Source: Lentilactobacillus fungorum
Lineage (GTDB): Bacteria > Bacillota > Bacilli > Lactobacillales > Lactobacillaceae
Reading direction: 5' to 3'
Assembly: GCF_016860605.1 (NCBI RefSeq)
Contig: NZ_BNJR01000012.1
Coordinates: 310,001-374,000, forward strand
Length of the DNA: 64,000 bases
In this document: positions 31,991-39,491 of the stretch, piece after piece
Numbering within the stretch: position 1 is the stretch's first letter
Layout of the letters: each line of letters opens with the position of its first letter
The notes under the pieces: model-generated
Databases searched by the model: none
Seen by the model: the letters and a program-made list of their open reading frames with translations, nothing else
What the model was told of the DNA's origin: nothing
Made by a program: the position numbers and the translations under genes

Positions 31991-32594
31991 ATAATGTCCG
32001 CGCCAATTTCTGTTGGTGGACAATTTCCAAAAAATTTAAAATTAACTGTCTGCCAACTTGCGGATCCGTCATGATTGATTCGGGGTGGAATTGGACACCA
32101 TAAACGTGGTTAACGTCATCAGCCACGGCCATAATTTCATCAGTTTCAGTTTTGGCGGTTACCGATAAATTAGATGGGATCGTCGTCGGATCGATGACCA
32201 ATGAATGGTAACGGGCCGCTTCAAACGTTTGGGGACAGTCTTTGAATAAGCCGGTCGGGGATGTGACTTTAATTGTCGAAGGCTTCCCGTGCATTAGATG
32301 GTCAGCATGAACAACCTTGGCACCGTAAGCTTGGCCAATGGCTTGATGCCCTAAGCAAACGCCCAAAATGGGCACCTTACCAATAAAATCGCGAACAATT
32401 GCCGGCATTTGACCCGCATCTTCCGGCCGACCGGGTCCCGGCGATAAAATTAAGCTCTCTGGGGAGCGGGCCGTTAACTCAGCGCTGGTAATGGCGTCGT
32501 TTTTGAGGACGGTAATGGGCTCATCAGTTAAACTGCCGATAAGCTGATACAAATTATAAGTAAAACTATCATAATTATCAATTAGATAATGCAT
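31989..32594 (-). CDS. trpG: Anthranilate synthase glutamine amidotransferase subunit
   Basis: Releases ammonia from glutamine for anthranilate (or aminodeoxychorismate) synthesis. It has 201 residues from the ATG 7 bp after AGGAGGG; a TTG two codons earlier is less likely. Class I amidotransferase motifs: LIDNYDSFTYNL, SPGPGRPEDAG, ILGVCLGHQAIG with the nucleophile Cys, and VQFHPES with the catalytic His. It overlaps the trpE end by 17 bp, so the pair is co-translated. It could also serve PabB, as in some Firmicutes. Confidence 0.93.
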   Translation of the reverse strand: MHYLIDNYDSFTYNLYQLIGSLTDEPITVLKNDAITSAELTARSPESLILSPGPGRPEDAGQMPAIVRDFIGKVPILGVCLGHQAIGQAYGAKVVHADHLMHGKPSTIKVTSPTGLFKDCPQTFEAARYHSLVIDPTTIPSNLSVTAKTETDEIMAVADDVNHVYGVQFHPESIMTDPQVGRQLILNFLEIVHQQKLARTL

Positions 32595-34053
32595 CGACAA
32601 TCCCTCCTTTGGCAGTTTCCTTTAGTGCGTTAACAACCGCGCTGGCTTTATTGTTAAATTCTTGATATTCGTATTTGGCAATACTATCGGCAACAATCCC
32701 AGCGCCTGAATGAACGACTAGCTGATCACCCTGGCGGTAAGCGAGCCGAATGCCGATGCAAAGGTCTAGGTCACCATCAAAGCCAAGGTAGCCGAGACAG
32801 CCGCCATAGACGCCGCGCTTGCGGTTTTCGAGTTGGCCAATCAGTTGCATGGCTGAAATTTTAGGTGCGCCAGACAAAGTGCCGGCCGGCAAAACGGCGT
32901 TGACGATGTCAATGGCCGAGACATGATCGCTTACGGTACTCTCGACGACCGAACCCATATGCATCACGTTAGCGAAGCGAAGCAATTTGCGATAAGCAGT
33001 CACTTGGACGCTGCCAAATTGGCTAACGGCTCCTAAGTCGTTTCGACCCAAGTCAATCAGCATGTTATGCTCTGACAACTCCTTTGGGCTGTGCTGCAAT
33101 TCAGCAGCAAATTGATCATCTTCTGCCTGATCGTGGCCCCGTCTGCGCGTCCCGGCTAGCGGATAGGTAAAAAGGGTCTGGTCACGTTTGGTAATCAGTG
33201 TTTCTGGCGAGGCACCAATCGTTTCAAAATCGTTGTGACGAAAGTAAAACTGGTAGGGCGAAGGACTCTCATTGAAGAGCGTTGGTGCTGCGGCAAATAA
33301 CGATCCGTGCATTTTGGCTTGCTGGGGATTTGATAAAATCAACTGAAAAATATCGCCATCGATGATGTGTTGTTTAGTCTGTTCAACCTTTTCATCAAAT
33401 TCTTGTAGGGAGAATTGTAAGCGAAGCGGCGTCATTGAAAATGATGGTAATGGCTTTCTGGCAGATACTGCCAAAACAGCTTGTTTCAATTGGGTTAAAT
33501 GAGTTAATACCGATTGATACAAGTTGGTTAATTGAGCTGATGGAACGATTTTGCTTAACGTGACCATTTGGGTGGCGTGGTTATAGGCGATCACTTCATC
33601 GACGAGTAATAGGTCCGCATCGTTGAGCGCCATGGGATCCGCTACGGCTGGTAAGTGAGCAGTTGTCGCGTATTTGGCGTAATCGTAGCTAAAGTAGCCG
33701 GCCAAGCCACCTAGAAAAGGCGGTAGGCTGGGGATACGGGGCGTCTTGTTTTCCGCTAGGATTTTTTCAAGCACGGGTTTGAGTGCAACTGCCTCCGTTG
33801 TTTTTTTGCCCATTTGGTCTGACATAGTGAGCTGCCCGTTTCGATAGGTTAATGATTTGAGCGGATTAACGCCGATAAAGCTGTAGCCATCCTCAGTTTT
33901 CTTGGGTTTGCCAGTTAGCAAAAAACACGGCTTGTCTGGTTGGTCAAAGGCTTGGGTAATCGCGATTGGATTAAAGCTGGGAAGTTGAAACTGTAAGGTA
34001 ATTGGCACGGCTGGATAATTTTTTGCGTAAGTTTGTAATTGTGTGATTGTCAT
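32578..34053 (-). CDS. trpE: Anthranilate synthase component I
   Basis: Converts chorismate to anthranilate, the first step of tryptophan synthesis. It has 491 residues. Chorismate-enzyme motifs are IDGDIFQLILS, GASPETLI, LAGTRRRG, IDLGRNDLG and VLPAGTLSGAPKISAM. The last has the TrpE form (AGTxSGAPK) rather than the PabB form (GGSxTGAPK). The N-terminal feedback region reads FLLTGKPK where many TrpE have LLES, so Trp inhibition may differ. It is controlled by an upstream Trp T-box. The other trp genes are not in this window. Confidence 0.93.
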   Translation of the reverse strand: MTITQLQTYAKNYPAVPITLQFQLPSFNPIAITQAFDQPDKPCFLLTGKPKKTEDGYSFIGVNPLKSLTYRNGQLTMSDQMGKKTTEAVALKPVLEKILAENKTPRIPSLPPFLGGLAGYFSYDYAKYATTAHLPAVADPMALNDADLLLVDEVIAYNHATQMVTLSKIVPSAQLTNLYQSVLTHLTQLKQAVLAVSARKPLPSFSMTPLRLQFSLQEFDEKVEQTKQHIIDGDIFQLILSNPQQAKMHGSLFAAAPTLFNESPSPYQFYFRHNDFETIGASPETLITKRDQTLFTYPLAGTRRRGHDQAEDDQFAAELQHSPKELSEHNMLIDLGRNDLGAVSQFGSVQVTAYRKLLRFANVMHMGSVVESTVSDHVSAIDIVNAVLPAGTLSGAPKISAMQLIGQLENRKRGVYGGCLGYLGFDGDLDLCIGIRLAYRQGDQLVVHSGAGIVADSIAKYEYQEFNNKASAVVNALKETAKGGIVDALSN

Positions 34054-34098
34054 CTGATGGCCTCCAAATAAAGTGAGTGGCGCTGTTCTAATACTAGG

Positions 34099-34146
34099 TT
34101 AAAAGAGCGATTGGAACTGCCATCGTTTGACCGCGTTGAATTTCAT
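34099..34146 (-). CDS. Short ORF between the T-box and trpE (Trp-containing, 15 residues)
   Basis: MKFNAVKRWQFQSLF, with a perfect GGAGG site 7 bp before its ATG and its stop 45 bp before the trpE ATG. It contains one Trp codon. Spacing and ribosome site suggest that it is translated. It could couple or tune trpE expression, but no role is shown. No homology is recognised. Confidence 0.5.
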   Translation of the reverse strand: MKFNAVKRWQFQSLF

Positions 34147-34224
34147 CTTACTGCCTCCATTGGTTAAGGTGTCAAAACAAAATGATCGGCTGGAAGGTGC
34201 TATTCGAGTTAACGCCTTCAGCCA

Positions 34225-34552
34225 ACAAAAAAATCCGTCCCACAACAAATCAGAAAGTAATTTGTTAAGGACGGATTAAATCCGCGGTGCCACCTTAATT
34301 TGAGATTAACAAAATTAATTTGACAATTGCTTTTTATATTCAAAAAGATTAATCATTTTGATAACCCCACCCTTAGCGAAGTGCTAACACACCTCCGACA
34401 ACTGACGTATGCCTGAACGTTTCTCCATACTCGATTAACTTTCAGAAGAACCCTCTGTGGTCCATTTAATTGCGTGTCTCCGACCGCACTCTCAGCAACG
34501 GCGGCTCTCTTTGCGGGCATCACAATCTTGATCTCCACATCAATGGTTTATT
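34225..34552 (-). promoter_or_regulatory. Tryptophan T-box riboswitch before trpEG
   Basis: Read on the minus strand. Stem I holds the specifier TGG (34464-34462) followed by ACC, matching a Trp codon. The conserved T-box AAGGTGGCACCGCGG lies at 34296-34282; its TGGC would pair with GCCA, the acceptor end expected for tRNA-Trp with discriminator G. The terminator AATCCGTCC/GGACGGATT plus T7 lies at 34277-34225. Uncharged tRNA-Trp should favour antitermination and trpE expression. Confidence 0.93.
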
Positions 34553-34614
34553 GTAGGACGAATTATTAAATTGGTTTTAGGTTACGGCGATTGGGGAAAG
34601 ATGTCAAGGGGAAA

Positions 34615-34662
34615 AGTGAGCAAAGTGGTTAGGTGCCAACTTCTACTTTACGAAACGGTCTC
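34615..34662 (-). repeat. Internally deleted palindromic repeat
   Basis: AGTGAGCAAAGTGGTTAG at one end joins directly to ACTTCTACTTTACG at the other. These are the two outer ends of the dispersed repeat without its middle stems and CCCGGG centre, and they can still pair as an outer stem. Confidence 0.6.
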
Positions 34663-34750
34663 ATTCTAAGAGCCTCAAGCAATGGCAGCTCCATCTTCAT
34701 GGCAACTTGGCCCCAATACCCGATGAAAAGTCACTTTTTCAAACTCAAGG

Positions 34751-34779
34751 GTTGACACTCACTCTAATTCATAATATGA
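34751..34779 (+). promoter_or_regulatory. Promoter of the aroF-aroB transcript
   Basis: TTGACA (34751-34756) and TATGAT (34774-34779) with 17 bp spacing, which is close to the sigma-A consensus. It is placed before the leader peptide and attenuator. Confidence 0.82.
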
Positions 34780-34821
34780 TAACTGCAATTAAAATTTAAC
34801 TTTTCTAAGGGGATTCTAATT

Positions 34822-34875
34822 ATGCTGAAACTAAACCAAAAACCAAATCGATTTAGCTACTATTGGTCATTGTAG
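34822..34875 (+). CDS. Aromatic-rich leader peptide of the aroF operon
   Basis: MLKLNQKPNRFSYYWSL, 17 residues, with AAGGGG 9 bp before the ATG. Phe, Tyr, Tyr and Trp codons are grouped near its end (TTT AGC TAC TAT TGG). The Tyr-Tyr-Trp codons lie inside an RNA stem (ACTATTGGTC with GACCAATAGT). This is what a ribosome-stalling leader sensing aromatic amino acids should look like. Confidence 0.8.
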   Translation: MLKLNQKPNRFSYYWSL

Positions 34876-35046
34876 TGTTCACGCCGTGCAGGTTGTGGGC
34901 ACATTCCTACAACTTGTGCGACCAATAGTTATTCAGCATGATTAGCCAACCGGTCACACAGTAAACTTCCAAAATACTGCGGGACCAATTTTTTTACCCT
35001 TAAACCAAACTCCCGTGGTGTTTTAGACACTGCGGGAGTTTTATTT
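34822..35046 (+). promoter_or_regulatory. Attenuator region before aroF
   Basis: Nested stems enclose the leader ORF: ATGCTGAA (34822-34829) with TTCAGCAT (34932-34939), ACTATTGGTC (34859-34868) with GACCAATAGT (34920-34929), and a 13-bp hairpin at 34886-34919. Downstream, ACTCCCGTGGTGT (35009-35021) pairs with ACACTGCGGGAGT (35027-35039), followed by TTTTATTTT: a terminator. A copy of its right arm, ACTGCGGGA, occurs upstream at 34976-34984 and could pair with TCCCGTGGT (35011-35019), forming an antiterminator. Confidence 0.75.
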
Positions 35047-35089
35047 TACAGTCAACCGTCAATTAGACAAAAGAAATGGAGATCATCAT

Positions 35090-36106
35090 ATGATTATTGT
35101 AATTAAAACGGGTCACGAAAATATTGTTAATGAAATTAGAAATCGCTTTGATGGCACCCACGACCTTTTTGTTCACCACAACCGAGTGGCGATTCAAGGG
35201 ATTACTGAAAAGGACTTGAATGCAGAAGAAAGAAACGCGATCGATTTAATCATCGACCACGTTCCCGCTGCGGTCCAAGGCAGCCGGTTATTTCATCCAG
35301 AAGATACGGTTGTCACGACTGCTCATAGTCAAATCGGCGGTGACCATTTTACCATGATGGCGGGCCCCTGCTCGGTTGAGTCTGCCGAACACGTCATGAA
35401 GATGGCTAAAGTCGCCAAGAGCGGTGGCGCAACCATTTTGCGAGGCGGGGCTTTTAAACCCCGGACTTCGCCATACTCATTCCAAGGATTGGGCGAAGAT
35501 GGGCTTAAATTCTTGCGGGCAGCCGCTGATGCTTACGACATGGATGTGTTGACTGAGGTGATGGACCAAGATCACGTTGAAATGGTGGGCCGATACACCG
35601 ATATTTTCCAAATTGGCGCTCGAAATATGCAGAACTTCTCACTACTCAAAGCCGTTGGCAAGACGAATATTCCAGTGATGCTTAAGCGGGGGATGTCCGC
35701 GACCATCGATGATATTTTAAATGCCGCCGAATACATTGCGGCTGGCGGTAATCACCAAATTATTATCACGGAACGCGGCATCCGCACCTTTGACAATAAG
35801 TACACCCGAAACACCTTAGATGTTGGCGCCGTGCCGGTCTTGCAAAAACTGACCCATTACCCAGTGATCGTTGACCCAAGTCATGCGGCTGGTCATACAG
35901 AATTTGTAACGCCAGAAGCCTTGGCTGGGGTTGCAGTTGGCGCTAGCGGCTTAGTCGTTGAGATTCACGACGATCCTGCCCACGCCTTCTCTGATGGCGC
36001 GCAGGCATTAAAGCCAGATGAATACCGACAAATGGCTGTCAAAGCCTTTGCGATTCGTAAGTTGCTCGTAACTCCCGCCGAAGAAAAAAGTGAGGTAAAA
36101 TTATGA
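35090..36106 (+). CDS. aroF: 3-deoxy-7-phosphoheptulonate synthase (DAHP synthase, type I beta)
   Basis: Condenses phosphoenolpyruvate and erythrose-4-phosphate, the first step of the shikimate pathway. It has 338 residues. An N-terminal ferredoxin-like regulatory domain (residues 1-70, MIIVIKTGHENIVNEI) precedes the barrel with MMAGPCSVES, LRGGAFKPRTSPYSFQG, QIGARNMQNF, LKRGMSAT and VDPSHAAGH, including PEP- and metal-binding residues. The ATG overlaps no other gene; its stop overlaps the aroB start by 4 bp. Regulation by the upstream leader peptide and attenuator is inferred. Confidence 0.95.
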   Translation: MIIVIKTGHENIVNEIRNRFDGTHDLFVHHNRVAIQGITEKDLNAEERNAIDLIIDHVPAAVQGSRLFHPEDTVVTTAHSQIGGDHFTMMAGPCSVESAEHVMKMAKVAKSGGATILRGGAFKPRTSPYSFQGLGEDGLKFLRAAADAYDMDVLTEVMDQDHVEMVGRYTDIFQIGARNMQNFSLLKAVGKTNIPVMLKRGMSATIDDILNAAEYIAAGGNHQIIITERGIRTFDNKYTRNTLDVGAVPVLQKLTHYPVIVDPSHAAGHTEFVTPEALAGVAVGASGLVVEIHDDPAHAFSDGAQALKPDEYRQMAVKAFAIRKLLVTPAEEKSEVKL

Positions 36107-37185
36107 AAATGATCAGAGTTGACCTACCCGACCATTCCTACAACGTTGAAATTGAAAACGGCATTTTAAGCTGTACCGGCCAACTAGTTTCAAGTGTTTG
36201 GTCCCAGCGAAAAATTGCCCTTGTGAGTGATAGTAACGTTGCCCCACTTTATCAGGATCAAGTGGCCGAAGCTTTAGAAGCAGTTGGCTTTAGCGTCCGT
36301 AACTACCAATTTCCAGCGGGTGAAGCGTCTAAGTCGCTGGCTGTTCTCGAGGACTTGACCCAGCAAATGGCTGCCGACGGTTTCAACCGAGATGATGGCG
36401 TGATTGCTTTGGGTGGTGGCGTAACTGGCGATTTGGCCGGCTTCTTAGCGGCTACTTACATGCGCGGGATTAGCCTGATTCAAATACCAACGTCATTGCT
36501 AGCACAAGTCGACAGTTCAGTTGGCGGCAAGACGGCCGTTGATTTGGATAATACTAAGAATATTATCGGTGCTTTCTACCAACCTGATTTGGTGATCATT
36601 GATCCAGATACCTTACAAACTTTGAAAACCCGTGACTTAGTGGAAGGCTATGGGGAAATTGTCAAAGTGGCCGCCTTATCAGATGGGGATCTTTGGCAAT
36701 TAGTTGAATCAATTAATTCGCCAGCCGATATTTTAGCCAACGCCAAAGAATTGAGCATTCATTCTGTGCAGTATAAGGCCAACGTCGTAATGGGTGATGA
36801 AAAAGAAGGCGGCTTGCGGCAACTGTTGAACTTTGGTCATACAATTGGCCACGCGGTTGAAGCATTGGCTGATGGCGATCTTCGGCATGGCGAAGCGGTC
36901 AGCATTGGGATGGTAGCAATGACTCAGATTTTTGAAGAAAAGGGTCTCACCCGCCCCGGACTAACGCAAACGCTGGTTGAACGACTGGACGCAGTGGACT
37001 TGCCAACAACTTCGGTACTTTTAGAATCACCAAAAGTCTTCGATAAAATCAAAAACGATAAAAAGAACCGCGACGGCCACCTGAATTTAATCTATGTCCA
37101 TCAGGTGGGGGCGCCAGCAATTAAGTCAATCCCAAGCGAGGATATTCGGGAATTTTTGGATATTAAGGCGATAAACGTGTCGTAG
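36103..37185 (+). CDS. aroB: 3-dehydroquinate synthase
   Basis: Second shikimate-pathway enzyme; converts DAHP to 3-dehydroquinate using NAD+ and a divalent metal. It has 360 residues. Motifs: ALGGGVTGDLAGFLAATYMRG for NAD binding, DSSVGGKTAVD, KNIIGAFYQP, and the metal ligands in EGYGEIVKVA, NFGHTIGHAVE and HGEAVSIGM. Translation is coupled to aroF through an ATGA overlap. A parS-like palindrome overlaps its stop codon region. Confidence 0.96.
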   Translation: MKMIRVDLPDHSYNVEIENGILSCTGQLVSSVWSQRKIALVSDSNVAPLYQDQVAEALEAVGFSVRNYQFPAGEASKSLAVLEDLTQQMAADGFNRDDGVIALGGGVTGDLAGFLAATYMRGISLIQIPTSLLAQVDSSVGGKTAVDLDNTKNIIGAFYQPDLVIIDPDTLQTLKTRDLVEGYGEIVKVAALSDGDLWQLVESINSPADILANAKELSIHSVQYKANVVMGDEKEGGLRQLLNFGHTIGHAVEALADGDLRHGEAVSIGMVAMTQIFEEKGLTRPGLTQTLVERLDAVDLPTTSVLLESPKVFDKIKNDKKNRDGHLNLIYVHQVGAPAIKSIPSEDIREFLDIKAINVS

Positions 37186-37199
37186 TTTCATGTGAAACA
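37184..37199. promoter_or_regulatory. parS-like site 3 (aroB stop)
   Basis: AGTTTCATGTGAAACA matches the parS consensus at 14 of 16 positions and has the same central CATG as sites 1 and 2. Confidence 0.55.
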
Positions 37200-37476
37200 T
37201 TTGGTAGAATTAAAGGGTAGTTAGGGTAGTAGAAGACCTTCAAAGCTAAATTTTGGTTTTAGAGGACTGTTTACCCAAGCTGCTCTTTTTGGCTGGTTGA
37301 GAATTTATCTGAGTTGCTTTTGATTGAAATTGCTGAATATGTTAGAAAGGAATTTTTAAATCGGTTAGAGATTGATGGTTCAGGAAGTATCAGTAATTTC
37401 TGAGTAAAGTTTATTGTAATGACTACACCTGATGGGTATAATGTAATTACAAATAAGAACAAATGAGGTGATTTGA
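37200..37476. other. Gene-free AT-rich stretch with a possible coding remnant
   Basis: No intact gene. On the plus strand a frame at about 37300-37402 reads ENLSELLLIEIAEYVRKEFL and ends NFSTOP after GSGSIS; it has no start or ribosome site and looks like the 3' end of a lost gene. Promoter-like TTGTAATGAC...TATAAT lies near 37410-37442, ahead of the next gene. Confidence 0.35.
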
Positions 37477-37806
37477 ATGGAAACTCAGACTCGAAGACAG
37501 GGGAACTCAATTATGCTGACGGTTCCAAGTAAGTTTCATATTGGTGAGGGTGTTACTGTGAAGCCAAAATTAACGCCTGATGGGATATTCTATGAGTTTG
37601 TCCACGAGGATGATGACTTTTTTAATTTTGATAAGGATATTTTAAAAGATATTGTGAAAGACAAAGTACCAGCAGAACAAATTCCAGATGAGTTTGCAAA
37701 GCGAAAACAGGCCCTTAGCGGTGCATGGAAAAAGCTGATTAAGGAGGCCAAAGACTCTTCGGTAATGACGACCAGAGAGGCCTTTGAAAAAGAAGTTGGA
37801 TTATAA
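37477..37806 (+). CDS. AbrB/MazE-like antitoxin
   Basis: A 109-residue protein whose N-terminus METQTRRQGNSIMLTVPSKF is the swapped-hairpin DNA-binding motif of AbrB/MazE antitoxins. The rest is acidic and helical, as expected for toxin binding. Its end overlaps the RelE-like gene by 23 bp, which is typical of a toxin-antitoxin operon. Such antitoxins usually repress their own promoter. Base composition is more AT-rich than the aro genes, suggesting acquisition. Confidence 0.78.
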   Translation: METQTRRQGNSIMLTVPSKFHIGEGVTVKPKLTPDGIFYEFVHEDDDFFNFDKDILKDIVKDKVPAEQIPDEFAKRKQALSGAWKKLIKEAKDSSVMTTREAFEKEVGL

Positions 37807-38089
37807 AATTGATGTTCCCAATCGAGTAAAGAGATACATTAAAAAAATTAAAGATAAGCACCTTAAAAAATCAATTGTTGAGGCAATCTATGAAGATATT
37901 CCTCATAATCCTAATAAGGGAATTTCGAAAATTGGTGATTTAGTTGGTATATATACATGGGCAGTTAATTATCAAGGGACCACCTATCGAATTGCTTACA
38001 CATTTGAAAATGAAAGCCTAATTTTGATTGTTTTGGTTGGTCCACATGAGAATTTCTATCAAGCTTTAAAGCGGACTGTTGGTCACTAA
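37784..38089 (+). CDS. RelE/ParE-superfamily toxin
   Basis: A 101-residue protein with the RelE-like pattern: basic N-terminal helix (PNRVKRYIKKIKDKHLKK), then IGDLVGIYTWAVNYQGTTYRIAYTFE and ILIVLVGPHENFYQALKR. RelE toxins cut mRNA on the ribosome; ParE toxins inhibit gyrase; which applies is not clear. The start is a TTG, either 37784 or 37796, because no ATG is available. It pairs with the upstream AbrB-like antitoxin. Confidence 0.78.
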   Translation: MKKKLDYKIDVPNRVKRYIKKIKDKHLKKSIVEAIYEDIPHNPNKGISKIGDLVGIYTWAVNYQGTTYRIAYTFENESLILIVLVGPHENFYQALKRTVGH

Positions 38090-38235
38090 TATCTGTGTTC
38101 TTAATTCATATTGGTATCGATTATTATTTCAGAGTAAATCAAAAGAGCTAGCAAAGCAGAAACGGGAACAATCAACTTTACTAGTTTTTTATATCCTAGT
38201 AACTATCCGACATCTTTTCAATTTGAGCTTCCAAT

Positions 38236-38652
38236 CTAAATAAATTTCAATTCAATTGGTACCGCCCGCTTCAAGGTTTCATGAACCGTACAATCCTTAA
38301 CCACCGAGTGCATAAAGGCTCGATGAGCGGCTTCATCTAAATTGGTTTCGGCGTGAACTTCCAATACAATCTTGGTAACCGCCGAGCGACCATCTTGATA
38401 CTGGGTAGTTTCACCGGTTGTCTTGGTTTCGAACTTGTTAATGTGAATTTCCGGGTGCTTTCTGGCAATGTCGTTAGCGGTAATTGCCAAGCAGCTGCCA
38501 ACCGCTGATAGCAAATATTGAACCGGGTTTGGCCCCGCGTCCGTACCATGGCCGGAAATCGGTTCGTCGACGATAAATTGGTGAATGCCAGTTTTCGTGT
38601 CGACTTGGGCGCCGACATTTCTAAGCTTTGAATGAATGATGTATTTTCCCAT
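38236..38652 (-). CDS. OsmC-family peroxiredoxin-like protein
   Basis: A 138-residue OsmC/Ohr-type thiol peroxidase. The first active-site Cys is in LSAVGSCLAITAND and the second in VKDCTVHETL. It resembles the YhfA branch, which lacks proven peroxidase substrates. The ATG follows GGAAGATCACT. Genes on both sides are toxin-antitoxin modules. Confidence 0.9.
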   Translation of the reverse strand: MGKYIIHSKLRNVGAQVDTKTGIHQFIVDEPISGHGTDAGPNPVQYLLSAVGSCLAITANDIARKHPEIHINKFETKTTGETTQYQDGRSAVTKIVLEVHAETNLDEAAHRAFMHSVVKDCTVHETLKRAVPIELKFI

Positions 38653-38691
38653 AGTGATCTTCCTTTATTGCGAGATTTGTGATGATCCTTT

Positions 38692-38919
38692 TCAATTATT
38701 ATAGCGGTTTTGGAGAGCGTTTGTTGGAAAGTGATTGTTTGGTGTTAAAAAAATGAGGTGATATGGTTGCCCCCAGATTTCGCTTGTCGACCTGGAGGCA
38801 ACGCATATTACCTCAACTTTTTTAGTTTCAAACGAGGCTGGGACTTTTATCCCATCCTCAATATTTTCATTAAATTGTTTCTTGAAAGTTTTTCGATACT
38901 TAATTTTCTTTATCGTCAT
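38692..38919 (-). pseudogene. Truncated YafQ/RelE-type toxin behind the RelB antitoxin
   Basis: From MTIKKIKYRKTFKKQF the frame looks like the first part of a YafQ-type toxin and it overlaps the RelB end by 20 bp, as in intact modules. After about 20 residues the similarity stops. The frame then runs through two hairpin elements (38755-38814 and about 38837-38858), so the real toxin's catalytic part is missing. The remainder is unlikely to be functional. Confidence 0.6.
38755..38814. repeat. Imperfect palindrome in the broken toxin gene
   Basis: GAGGTGATATGGTTGCC at one end pairs with GGCAACGCATATTACCTC at the other, with CCAG/CTGG inside. A GC-rich hairpin GAGGCTGGGAC...TCCCATCCTC follows at about 38837-38858. 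Both look like insertion or terminator-type hairpins and not coding sequence. Confidence 0.55.
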
Positions 38920-39202
38920 CTGACAGCAACATTTGGAGTAATTTTTTCGGATCGCTAGTGCCCGGCAGGTTGTTTTTACCTTTAATCTCATCAATAGCTT
39001 CTTGGATACCAGCAAGCGTCTCTTGGTTGGGAATCATAAAATGTTCTGGCAACCCCTCGTTAGCAACTGAAGTCAAGGTCGCTCTTACAAATTCAGAAAT
39101 TGTGAGGCCTTGTTTTTCGAGTTGTGCTTCTGCTTTTTGCTTAATATCTGGATCGATTCGAACGTTTATTCGTGGTTTAGTTTTGGCTTTCGCTTGTGCC
39201 AC
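38900..39202 (-). CDS. RelB/DinJ-family antitoxin
   Basis: A 100-residue protein with a ribbon-helix-helix N-terminus (PRINVRIDPDIKQKAEAQLE, then GLTISEFVRATLT) and an acidic C-terminal tail. It starts at a GTG after GGAGGCGATGTAG. Its partner toxin downstream is truncated, so this is an orphan antitoxin that could still act as a repressor or neutralise a related toxin elsewhere. Confidence 0.82.
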   Translation of the reverse strand: MAQAKAKTKPRINVRIDPDIKQKAEAQLEKQGLTISEFVRATLTSVANEGLPEHFMIPNQETLAGIQEAIDEIKGKNNLPGTSDPKKLLQMLLSDDDKEN

Positions 39203-39325
39203 CTACATCGCCTCCACCATTATTGTATGACAATTGGAACACGAATGGCAAACATTGTGAATTGAATGAAAATCCATTCCAGAAAAAAGCGATGATATAC
39301 CATCCTTTATCCGAGGTGATTTAGC

Positions 39326-39382
39326 ATGTCAAATCGAACTAAATATTCTAACGACGAAAAATACCTAGATGATTTAAAATGA
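39326..39382 (+). CDS. 18-residue ORF, probably a gene remnant
   Basis: MSNRTKYSNDEKYLDDLK, with CGAGGTGAT before the ATG. The good ribosome site and sudden stop suggest the first part of a lost gene. The rest of 39203-39491 holds the antitoxin promoter on one side and the darG promoter on the other. Confidence 0.35.
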   Translation: MSNRTKYSNDEKYLDDLK

Positions 39383-39431
39383 CTGACTTACCTAGGATAG
39401 GTGAGCAGCTATGATATACTAGATTCATCCA

Positions 39432-39446
39432 ATGCAATTATTGCAT
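39432..39446. promoter_or_regulatory. Palindromic candidate operator before darG
   Basis: ATGCAAT-T-ATTGCAT is a perfect 7-bp inverted repeat, 11 bp downstream of a TATACT -10 element (39415-39420). The position suits autorepression of the DarG/DarT operon. Confidence 0.5.
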
Positions 39447-39491
39447 ATGTCGTCTTTTCTAAGATAGATTCCTATATTTGGAGTTGATTTA

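Noticed and set aside
32578-34053. trpE as pabB (aminodeoxychorismate synthase)
   Set aside because: The AGTLSGAPK motif and Trp T-box control favour TrpE.
34353-34538. 61-residue frame on the minus strand before trpE
   Set aside because: It lies wholly in the T-box RNA, whose specifier and conserved T-box sequence are clear.
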